Source of the DNA: Dehalococcoidia bacterium | GTDB taxonomy: Bacteria; Chloroflexota; Dehalococcoidia; GIF9; UBA5629 | Assembly (NCBI GenBank): GCA_012961565.1 | Contig: DTZC01000089.1 | Location: 1 to 6,288, forward strand | Reading direction: 5' to 3' | DNA length: 6,288 nucleotides | Notes under the pieces: model-generated | Database searches by the model: none | Told to the model about the DNA's origin: nothing | The model's input: only the letters and a program-made list of their open reading frames with translations | Translations under genes and position numbers: made by a program | Shown: positions 1 to 5,497 of the stretch, piece by piece | How positions within the stretch are numbered: position 1 is the stretch's first letter | Layout: every line of letters begins with the position of its first letter

Positions 1-231
1 GCTCACCCTAATTGTTCCCCCAGAAAATGGGGGGCGTTACCCCCGGGCGGCAAGGAACCTGCCACAGGGGGTGAAGAGAAGCTGCTGGCGGGTCAGGGGA
101 GGAGAAAGTAGGCCAGGAGGTCTACAGTCAGGTATGGCTGAGGTATTGATGCTGAAGGCGAGCCAGTGCAGTGTATTTTGGGTGGTGTGAATTGAGGGTA
201 GAGGAGTCCGTTAGGCTATTCAGCGGGTAGC
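1..231. other. Left-edge non-coding stretch
   Basis: I see no supportable gene in these 231 bases, which lie downstream of the leftward response-regulator gene. One forward frame is open from the left edge to about position 190 and another to about 111, but neither has a recognisable protein pattern and both could be chance. The stretch contains runs of C and G near 17-44 that form alternative hairpins (annotated separately). No tRNA-like or repeat structure was found. Confidence 0.5.
24..44 (-). terminator. Possible hairpin terminator for the leftward regulator transcript
   Basis: Read on the minus strand, a run of five G (40-44) and a run of five to six C (29-34) can pair across a short TAAC-type loop. 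The stem is followed by CATTTT. This resembles an intrinsic terminator with a short T tract, about 190 bases past the regulator's stop codon. The same G run on the plus strand can instead pair with C17-21, so the structure is ambiguous. It could also belong to a gene beyond the window edge. Confidence 0.35.
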
Positions 232-918
232 TTAGCTCAACGAGATGAGGCCACGTTTCAGGGCGGTGATGACTGCCTGGGTGCGGGCGTTGGCATCGAG
301 CTTGCGCAAGATAGAGGTCACGTGGTTCTTGATGGTCTGCTCGCTGATGTTGAGCCTCTCAGCAATCTGCTTGTTGAGGTAACCCTGGGCGATGTAGTTG
401 AGAATTTCGGTCTCTCTGGGAGTCAGTGGGGAAACAAAGGACTCGACACCTTTGCCCCAGGTGAGGTCCTGGAATTGCTGCAGCACTTGCTGGGCGACTT
501 TGGGCTGGGAGACAAGGGTATCGTTTATGGGGTGTTCACCGGCGGCGGCTCTGCGGATGGTGGTGACCAGCTCATCTGCGGAAACATCGCGTTTCAGGTA
601 AGCAGCCACCCGTGACTTGATTGCCTGAAACAGTTCCTCATCGTTGGGTTCAGGAGAGAGGAGGATTACCGCTGTACTCGGCAGTTGTTGCTTCACGGCT
701 CGAGCTAGGTCTGAGCCATCGCCGGTTGATAGGCTGATATCAAGGAGGACGACGTCAGGGTACAGGATGTTCAGGGCAGACAGGAGCTCTTTCCCGGTAC
801 TGGCCTCGCCGCAGATATGTATGTCTGCTTTTTCCTCCAGAGCTATGCGAATGCCCTGGCGGAATATAGGCTGCTGGTCAGCGATGAGTACCCGGGTCTT
901 CTGTCCTTCTTGAGCCAT
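232..918 (-). CDS. NarL/FixJ-family response regulator, LuxR-type DNA-binding domain
   Basis: A 228-residue two-domain transcriptional regulator, the usual size for the NarL family. The N-terminal receiver domain covers about residues 8-125, with the phosphoacceptor Asp60 at the end of a VVLLD strand and Ser88 in the usual Ser/Thr position. The LuxR-type helix-turn-helix covers about 163-228, with the classic LTPRETEIL opening and the recognition-helix pattern SEQTIKNHV. In this family a partner histidine kinase phosphorylates the receiver, and the protein then dimerises and binds promoters. The pocket is unusual: the normal Asp-Asp pair is Asp14-Gln15, and the Lys of the usual YLLKD/YLSKD motif is Arg110, with a Lys one residue earlier. 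Phosphorylation may therefore be altered or unnecessary. No kinase gene is in the window. The gene is divergent from meaB and has its own promoter at 946-974. The ATG at 916-918 has only a weak ribosome-binding site but gives the standard receiver N-terminus. The target genes are unknown. Confidence 0.93.
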   Translation of the reverse strand: MAQEGQKTRVLIADQQPIFRQGIRIALEEKADIHICGEASTGKELLSALNILYPDVVLLDISLSTGDGSDLARAVKQQLPSTAVILLSPEPNDEELFQAIKSRVAAYLKRDVSADELVTTIRRAAAGEHPINDTLVSQPKVAQQVLQQFQDLTWGKGVESFVSPLTPRETEILNYIAQGYLNKQIAERLNISEQTIKNHVTSILRKLDANARTQAVITALKRGLISLS

Positions 919-945
919 GAACTATCTTGCTTTGTCTTTGATTCC

Positions 946-974
946 AGTGTAGCAATCCAACATATGAATGTCAA
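946..974 (-). promoter_or_regulatory. Sigma-70-type promoter of the response regulator
   Basis: On the minus strand there is a perfect -35 box TTGACA (969-974), a 17-base spacer and a -10 box TACACT (946-951). Transcription would start near position 939, leaving about 20 untranslated bases before the ATG at 918. The match and spacing are good; the start site is inferred. Confidence 0.65.
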
Positions 975-1003
975 TTGGTGGTGCGGTCTGCCGGCGGTGT
1001 GAC

Positions 1004-1057
1004 GTGGCATGTGGCACAGCCATGAGTCTGCAGCCCGGTGGCAGTCCAGAGGTGCCA
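1004..1057. promoter_or_regulatory. GTGGCA repeat cluster between divergent promoters, possible operator
   Basis: GTGGCA occurs at 1004-1009, again immediately after at 1011-1016, and a third time at 1038-1043. An inverted TGCCA follows at 1053-1057, forming TGGCA-N9-TGCCA with the third copy. The cluster lies between the -35 boxes of the two divergent promoters, where a shared regulator could bind. The neighbouring NarL-type protein is a candidate, but no binding evidence is visible and the motif is short. Confidence 0.25.
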
Positions 1058-1082
1058 GCCATACCCCCACGGATATGTTTCC

Positions 1083-1112
1083 TTGACGCATTGCTGTCCA
1101 ATTTCATAGAAT
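1083..1112 (+). promoter_or_regulatory. Sigma-70-type promoter of the meaB operon
   Basis: TTGACG (1083-1088) and TAGAAT (1107-1112) are separated by 18 bases, and each differs from consensus at one position. Transcription would begin near 1119. An upstream in-frame ATG at 1111 would then lie outside the transcript, which supports starting meaB at 1159. Confidence 0.6.
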
Positions 1113-1158
1113 GGTGCGTGGCTTTTGGCGGTTATTCTGGGGACAAGGAGCTTTTGTA

Positions 1159-2142
1159 ATGGAGTTAGTTGAACAGATGTTATCAGGCGATGTTTTAGCC
1201 CTGGCGCGTTTGATTACAAAGGTGGAGAGAGAAAGCGCCGAGGTACCGCAGATAATCAAGGCGATTTATCCTTACCTGGGCAAAGGTTATTGTATAGGTA
1301 TTACTGGACCACCGGGGGCGGGCAAGAGCACTGTGGTTGACCGGTTGACGGCGGTGATGAGGCAGCGGGGTTATACCGTAGGCATAATAGCTGCTGATCC
1401 CACCAGTCCTTTTACCGGTGGTGCTGTACTTGGGGACAGGATAAGGATGCAACAGCATTATCTCGACGAGGGCGTATTTATCCGCAGCATGGCAACTCGG
1501 GGCAGCCATGGTGGACTGCCGCGGACCACTGGCGGTGTGATTAAGCTGCTTAGTGCCTTTGGTAAGGACTACATTCTGGTGGAGACGGTGGGGGTGGGGC
1601 AGACGGAACTGGATATCATGCAGAATGTGGATACCACGGTTGTGGTCCTAGTCCCAGAAGCCGGCGATACCATTCAGACGATGAAGGCTGGCTTGTTTGA
1701 AATTGCCGACCTGTTTGTAGTCAACAAGGCTGACCGTCCCGGTGCTGACAATCTGGTTGCAGAATTGGGAATGATGGTTCATCTTCGTTCTGAAGAGGAA
1801 TGGTGGCAGGTGCCGGTGATAGCTACCGAGGCGGTAAATAATGTGGGCATTGAGGAGCTTTATCGGCAAATTGAAAGGCACCGGCAAGCGCTGGAAGAGA
1901 GCGGGCGGTTGGAGCAGCAACGCAGGCAGCAAAGGCGGCGAGAATTTCTGGAGACGGTGGAGCGCAGAGTTGCTGATGAGCTGTTCCGGTTGATTGAGCG
2001 CGATGAGGAGCTAGCCCGATACATGGTGATGGTGGAGGCAGGTGAGGTTGACCCTTATTCGGCAGCTGATGAAGTCCTGCGACCGGGTACTTTGTTAGCC
2101 AGCTGGTCACGGCAGTTAGCCAAGAGACAGTCTGGCGGTTAG
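1159..2142 (+). CDS. meaB: MeaB/ArgK-family P-loop GTPase (acyl-CoA mutase chaperone)
   Basis: A 327-residue G3E GTPase, close to the roughly 330 residues of characterised MeaB and YgfD. The family binds adenosylcobalamin-dependent mutases such as methylmalonyl-CoA mutase, gating cofactor loading and protecting against inactivation through GTP hydrolysis in the cytoplasm. Visible motifs are the P-loop GPPGAGKST (50-58), the switch I region ADPTSPFTGG and LGDRIRM (79-97), RSMATRGSHGGL (109-120), ETVGVGQTE (142-150, switch II region), the guanine-specificity NKAD (189-192), and the C-terminal GEVDPYSAADEVL used in dimerisation. The start at 1159 is preferred over the ATG at 1111 because AAGGAG (1145-1150) sits eight bases ahead, the protein then begins like other family members, and the predicted promoter overlaps 1111. 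The second gene of the operon starts 10 bp after the stop. No mutase subunit is in the window, so the exact client (methylmalonyl-, isobutyryl- or ethylmalonyl-CoA mutase) cannot be named. Confidence 0.94.
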   Translation: MELVEQMLSGDVLALARLITKVERESAEVPQIIKAIYPYLGKGYCIGITGPPGAGKSTVVDRLTAVMRQRGYTVGIIAADPTSPFTGGAVLGDRIRMQQHYLDEGVFIRSMATRGSHGGLPRTTGGVIKLLSAFGKDYILVETVGVGQTELDIMQNVDTTVVVLVPEAGDTIQTMKAGLFEIADLFVVNKADRPGADNLVAELGMMVHLRSEEEWWQVPVIATEAVNNVGIEELYRQIERHRQALEESGRLEQQRRQQRRREFLETVERRVADELFRLIERDEELARYMVMVEAGEVDPYSAADEVLRPGTLLASWSRQLAKRQSGG

Positions 2143-2152
2143 GGCAGAAGCG

Positions 2153-3637
2153 GTGGTAAAGCAAGATAGGTCCCGGGCGGAACCTGCCAGTCCTCTCCAG
2201 CTGGTTGAAGCCCGGCAAAAGCCTGCCAAAGTTAAGACTCCACGGGGAAGCCGCAAGTACGATGTCATCATCGTTGGTGGCGGGCCGGCTGGTATTTTTG
2301 CTGCCCTGGAGCTCTGTCAGGCAGCGGATATCAAAGTCCTGCTTCTAGAAAAAGGTAAGGATATCGATTCCCGCCGCTGTCCCCTCCAGGAGGTGGGAAG
2401 ACAATGTCTGGCTTGCTCGCCGTGCCATCTGGTCAGCGGGCTGGGTGGTGCCGGGGCTTTCAGTGATGGCAAATTGACCTTGTCCGCAGAGGTAGGTGGT
2501 CGGCTGGGTGAACTGGTGGGTGAGACGCGGGTGCGGGAACTCATCGATTATGTGGACGGCGTTTACCTGAGATTTGGCGCCGGCGACAGGATTTACGGTG
2601 TCGGTGAGGGGGTGGAGGCTCTGAGGCGGCGGGCGACCTTAGCGGAATTGAGGTTGGTTCCGGTGAAGCTGCGCCATATCGGTACGGAGCGGTCACGCCA
2701 GGTGCTGAAAGCGATGCGCGACTTCATTGCTGGGAGTGTGGAGGTGAGGCTGGAGGATATGGCAACTGCGGTGATGGTGGACAGTGGTGTGGTATCGGGA
2801 GTGGAGACGGACCGCGGTGAACGGCTGGAGTGTCGTTACCTGGTGCTGGCGCCAGGCAGGGAGGGGGCGGACTGGCTGACAAAGGAGGCGGAGCGGCTCA
2901 AGCTGAGCCTGAAGCTCAATCCGATAGATGTTGGTGTCAGGGTTGAGGTGCCATCACCGGTGCTCGAGGAACTGACTTCACTGCTATATGAATCAAAGCT
3001 GGAATTCTTCTCCAAAAGCTTCGGTGACCGCATAAGAACCTTCTGCATGTGTCCTGGTGGTGAGGTAATCATGGAAGCTACCGGGGGTGCTGACCCGGTG
3101 GTCACGGTCAATGGGAGTAGCTATGCAGAGCACAAGACGGGTAACACCAATTTCGCCGTTCTGGTGAGCACTACATTTACCGAGCCATTCCGTGAGCCTA
3201 TTGCTTATGGTAAATATCTGGCGCGGCTGGCAAATCTTCTCAGTGGCGGTGTGCTGGTGCAGCGTTTTGGTGACTTGATGGACGGTCGTCGTTCCACGCC
3301 GCAACGCATCAGGTACAGCATTGTTGAGCCCACCTTGAAGGTGGCAACTCCGGGAGACTTGAGCTTTGCCCTCCCCTTCCGTCATCTGAAGGGTATAGTG
3401 GAGATGCTACAGGCGATGGACAAACTGGCTCCGGGGGTAGCTTCTCGGCATACGTTGCTTTATGGTGTGGAGGTCAAATTCTATTCCAGCCAGCTGGAAT
3501 TAAGCCCTTGTTTGGAGACAGAGGTGGGGAATATGTTCGCTGCTGGCGATGGTGCTGGTGTCAGCAGAGGGCTGATTCAGGCTTCGGCTTGTGGTGTGGT
3601 GGTTGCCAGAGAGATATTGCGGCGGCTGGGTAAATAG
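2153..3637 (+). CDS. COG2509-type FAD-dependent oxidoreductase, function uncharacterised
   Basis: A 494-residue flavoprotein. Residues 36-47 form a dinucleotide-binding strand and glycine loop (YDVIIVGGGPAG) for FAD, followed by the strand ending in LLLEKG. Features typical of the uncharacterised COG2509 dehydrogenases are a four-cysteine segment (Cys76, 85, 88, 91) leading into GLGGAGAFSDGKLTL (96-110), the APGREG strand (233-238), FCMCPGGEV (297-305), LYGVEVKFYS (436-445) and the closing FAD segment FAAGDGAGVSRGLIQASA (462-479). The substrate and electron acceptor are not known for the family. The cysteines might bind a metal or Fe-S centre; that is inference. The only usable start is the GTG at 2153, because no in-frame ATG occurs before about residue 188. 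It leaves a charged, proline-containing extension of about 35 residues ahead of the FAD fold. The 10-bp gap from meaB and the terminator after it indicate a two-gene operon. Confidence 0.88.
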   Translation: MVKQDRSRAEPASPLQLVEARQKPAKVKTPRGSRKYDVIIVGGGPAGIFAALELCQAADIKVLLLEKGKDIDSRRCPLQEVGRQCLACSPCHLVSGLGGAGAFSDGKLTLSAEVGGRLGELVGETRVRELIDYVDGVYLRFGAGDRIYGVGEGVEALRRRATLAELRLVPVKLRHIGTERSRQVLKAMRDFIAGSVEVRLEDMATAVMVDSGVVSGVETDRGERLECRYLVLAPGREGADWLTKEAERLKLSLKLNPIDVGVRVEVPSPVLEELTSLLYESKLEFFSKSFGDRIRTFCMCPGGEVIMEATGGADPVVTVNGSSYAEHKTGNTNFAVLVSTTFTEPFREPIAYGKYLARLANLLSGGVLVQRFGDLMDGRRSTPQRIRYSIVEPTLKVATPGDLSFALPFRHLKGIVEMLQAMDKLAPGVASRHTLLYGVEVKFYSSQLELSPCLETEVGNMFAAGDGAGVSRGLIQASACGVVVAREILRRLGK

Positions 3638-3647
3638 AGATGTTTAC

Positions 3648-3683
3648 CAATGCCGGTGTAAGGCTCGGGCCGGCATTGCTTTT
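3648..3683 (+). terminator. Intrinsic terminator of the meaB-oxidoreductase operon
   Basis: A perfect 9-bp inverted repeat, CAATGCCGG (3648-3656) and CCGGCATTG (3670-3678), with a 13-base loop, followed by CTTTT. It begins 10 bases after the oxidoreductase stop codon. The T tract is short, but stem and placement fit a Rho-independent terminator that separates this operon from the DUF429 gene. Confidence 0.65.
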
Positions 3684-3697
3684 CGCCTATAGCCCTG

Positions 3698-3709
3698 AGG
3701 CTTAAGCCT
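3698..3709. repeat. Perfect 12-bp palindrome
   Basis: AGGCTTAAGCCT reads identically on both strands, flanked loosely by CCC and GGG. It lies between the terminator and the DUF429 gene, 72 bases before the latter's ATG, where a dimeric repressor could bind. It may also be chance. Confidence 0.3.
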
Positions 3710-3781
3710 GGGGAACCCGACCCTTTCCCTTGACTTCCTTCAGAGCCAGGGTGATGACTAAACGGGCTGGGTAAATACGGG

Positions 3782-4432
3782 ATGTATTTTGGCATCGATT
3801 TAACTTCCACAGAGGATAAGCCGAGCGCTTGTGTTTGCTTGGATGACAGGCTTGAGGTCATTTACTGTGGCTTGCTAAATGCAGACGGTGACATTGTGGC
3901 TGCAGTAGGCCTCAGCTCGTCTCAGGTGGTGGCTATTGATGCTCCGTTGAGCCTGCCCCTGGGGTTGTGCTGTCTGGAGGATGGCTGTGATTGCCAGCAA
4001 GCGACAGGGTGGAAGGGGCGGTGGTGTGAGCAAGAACTGGCGCGTAGGGCAGCCCCGTGTTATTTTACCACCAAGAAGTCGATTATCAAACGGATGGTGT
4101 ACCGGGGCATCAGGCTCAAGGATAGGCTCAGCAAGCAAGAATGTGAGGTGCTCGAAGTCTATCCCTATGCCAGCAAACTGCGCTTGTGGGGTAAGCCAGT
4201 GGCATCAAAGACTAGGCCTCAGGGTCTGGACTGGCTAAGGAAAGGTTTGGGCATCCTATTAGTGGCTGTTGCCCCTTATGTGCAAAGGTGGAGTCACGAC
4301 CTGTGTGATGCTGCTGTAGCTGCCTACACCGCTTATCTATATGCTCACAATGGAACGGAGGCTGTGGGCATTGCTGAAGAAGGTGTAATTCATATACCTA
4401 AGGGTAACTGCGGTCGTAAAGTAGGCGGTTAA
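3782..4432 (+). CDS. DUF429 family protein, predicted RNase H-fold nuclease
   Basis: A 216-residue cytoplasmic protein matching the DUF429 pattern. It has FGIDLT at residues 3-8 (first acidic residue Asp6), VAIDAPLSLP at 50-59 (Asp53), a helix CEQELARR (82-89), LEVYPYASKL (124-133, Glu125) and SHDLCDAAVAAYTA (171-184, Asp173 and Asp176). The acidic residues are arranged as in RNase H-like folds, hence the prediction of a metal-dependent nuclease; the family has no established substrate that I can cite. Cysteines cluster at 63, 64, 69, 71 and 82, and there are about a dozen in total, which is high for a protein this size. The ATG at 3782 is chosen because it places GIDLT at the N-terminus as in the family; the ribosome-binding site is poor. 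No strong promoter is evident. A TTGACT at 3730-3735 lacks a convincing -10 partner. The last 35 bp overlap the convergent plsY-like gene. Confidence 0.8.
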   Translation: MYFGIDLTSTEDKPSACVCLDDRLEVIYCGLLNADGDIVAAVGLSSSQVVAIDAPLSLPLGLCCLEDGCDCQQATGWKGRWCEQELARRAAPCYFTTKKSIIKRMVYRGIRLKDRLSKQECEVLEVYPYASKLRLWGKPVASKTRPQGLDWLRKGLGILLVAVAPYVQRWSHDLCDAAVAAYTAYLYAHNGTEAVGIAEEGVIHIPKGNCGRKVGG

Positions 4433-5117
4433 TCAGTATGCTTCTGACACTGGTAGCCGTCTTCAAGTCGTCTCTCAGCCCAGCGGTGAGGCGGCGTATG
4501 ATTATGAGGAAGAAGATTGCCAGGAGCCCCAGGGTCATTTCTACAGGTTGTCCTAGGCACCATGAGCCTAGCGGCGCCAGAGCGAAACCGGCAGCCATGC
4601 CCAGTGGCATGCTGTTGCTTGGTGGACCGCCAAATGAAAGACGCTGGCCGAGTGTCTGATCTGGAGCCATCATTCTGGGGATAGTCCTGATGCCGAGACC
4701 TATAAGGACGGGGACGGCAAATATGATAAAGACCAGATAGGCGAGAGGTGATTCGGTAGCAGTAAGAAACATGGTCAGGGTGATAATTACTCCGATGCCA
4801 GTGGTGTTGCCTTTTTCGCCATCGAACTTGCGGAATACAGGCCACATCTGCCCGGCGACGGCAGCAGTTCCAGACACGGCAATAGCGGTCAGGTGCAGGT
4901 GAAAGGCGAAGCCGACAGCGATGGGAATAACTCCTTTGAGGATGTCAACTAGGACGCCGGACAAGCCCTCAATGCGACCTACCTTGTGCCACAGTGCCGC
5001 GTGCAAGTCATCCTCTTGAGAAAGGTCGACACCGCGTGCACGGCCCAGAAGAAGCATGTAAGGCAGCGAGCCGAAAAGGTAAGCACCTACCACTAGAGCG
5101 ATGTCAGCTAACAGCAT
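4398..5117 (-). CDS. PlsY-like glycerol-3-phosphate acyltransferase, divergent
   Basis: A 239-residue polytopic membrane protein; typical PlsY proteins have 200-215 residues. True PlsY transfers an acyl group from acyl-phosphate to glycerol-3-phosphate, the first step of bacterial phospholipid synthesis, at the cytoplasmic membrane. Family resemblance is seen in the N-terminal helix ending FGSLPYMLL (15-23), GVLVDILKGVIP (54-65), WPVFRKFDGEKG (92-103) and RRLTAGLRDDL (208-218). Hydrophobic segments lie near 3-24, 54-72, 76-89, 105-120, 124-142, 170-188 and 194-207. Two catalytic signatures are altered. The GNxGATN-type motif 2 is replaced by EDDLHAALWHKVGR (35-48), and motif 3 has Gln90 where His is usual and GEKGNTT (100-106) instead of GGKGVAT. 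It may be a paralogue with a changed substrate or function, so no gene symbol is given. The start is firm: GGAGGAGGT (5123-5131) sits just ahead of the ATG. The 3' end overlaps the DUF429 gene. Confidence 0.8.
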   Translation of the reverse strand: MLLADIALVVGAYLFGSLPYMLLLGRARGVDLSQEDDLHAALWHKVGRIEGLSGVLVDILKGVIPIAVGFAFHLHLTAIAVSGTAAVAGQMWPVFRKFDGEKGNTTGIGVIITLTMFLTATESPLAYLVFIIFAVPVLIGLGIRTIPRMMAPDQTLGQRLSFGGPPSNSMPLGMAAGFALAPLGSWCLGQPVEMTLGLLAIFFLIIIRRLTAGLRDDLKTATSVRSILINRLLYDRSYP

Positions 5118-5497
5118 CTATTACCTCCTCCAAAGTCTATCAAGAAAATCGAAATCAGGAAACCCCGGGGTATGCCATCCTGCCGGGCTTTTCGGGATAG
5201 GAGCTGTTATGACAACATCGCAGTCCCGGATTTCCATCTTGCAGCTATTGTTTCTCAAGGGAGTACCATCTAATCGAAGAGGAATTTCCGAATGTTGATA
5301 ATCACTTATTTTGGCGCAATTAAGTCTGCCTGCGGCTGGCATTCTAGTTTCTAGCCTCGGTATCTCCAACAAATAGAAGCAAATAATATAGAGGTCAACG
5401 CACGCTAGTAACTCGAGCATACAAAAGCTGGCTGAACGGAGGCTATTCTTCGTTGCCCAGCTATCTTCTGTCTTTTGAGGAGACCTTAAGCCGCCGC
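5118..5497. other. Intergenic stretch between the CBS gene and the plsY-like gene
   Basis: This 380-bp stretch is visibly more AT-rich than the flanking genes, especially around 5230-5420. It holds the plsY ribosome-binding site, a possible 99-codon minus-strand ORF (annotated separately) and a 10-bp palindrome ACCCCGGGGT at 5162-5171. I see no tRNA, no clear terminator after the CBS gene and only a weak promoter candidate (GGTCAA on the plus strand at 5393-5398, which is TTGACC on the minus strand, with a poor -10). PlsY may be read from the CBS promoter or from an unrecognised one here. Confidence 0.5.
5121..5420 (-). CDS. Possible small unrecognised ORF upstream of plsY-like gene
   Basis: A 99-codon frame from the ATG at 5418-5420 to TAA at 5121-5123. 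The same frame stays open upstream into the CBS gene without a usable start. The first 20 residues are hydrophobic (LLACVDLYIICFYLLEI) and could be a membrane anchor. The remainder is polar, and the last part (DCDVVITAPIPKSP, then GWHTPGFPDFDFLDRLW) looks protein-like. Alternative starts are Met27 and Met62. None of the starts has a good ribosome-binding site. It is in the same frame as plsY: the codons read TAA, TAG, ATG, so two stops directly precede the plsY start. I do not recognise a family. It may be a small gene, a decayed gene remnant or a chance open frame. Confidence 0.3.
   Translation of the reverse strand: MLELLACVDLYIICFYLLEIPRLETRMPAAGRLNCAKISDYQHSEIPLRLDGTPLRNNSCKMEIRDCDVVITAPIPKSPAGWHTPGFPDFDFLDRLWRR

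Noticed and set aside
2..190. Forward open frame from the left edge (about 62 codons)
   Set aside because: There is no recognisable protein pattern or upstream context, and the G/C-run sequence could be open by chance.
1111..1158. Longer meaB start at the ATG at 1111
   Set aside because: It overlaps the predicted -10 box, lacks a ribosome-binding site and adds 16 residues untypical of the family; the 1159 start has a proper Shine-Dalgarno.
923..2169. Twelve-base inverted match (AAAGCAAGATAG) ahead of both the regulator and the oxidoreductase starts
   Set aside because: A 12-base match is expected by chance in a window of this size and the two positions are not comparable regulatory sites.
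3730..3758. Promoter for the DUF429 gene with TTGACT as -35
   Set aside because: No acceptable -10 box is found at 16-19 bases spacing.
5162..5171. Palindrome ACCCCGGGGT
   Set aside because: It is short and G/C-simple, and it lies inside the possible small ORF; no reason to assign a function.
5370..5398. Minus-strand promoter TTGACC-N17-TATTTG for plsY
   Set aside because: The -10 match is too weak to claim, though a promoter in this gap remains possible.
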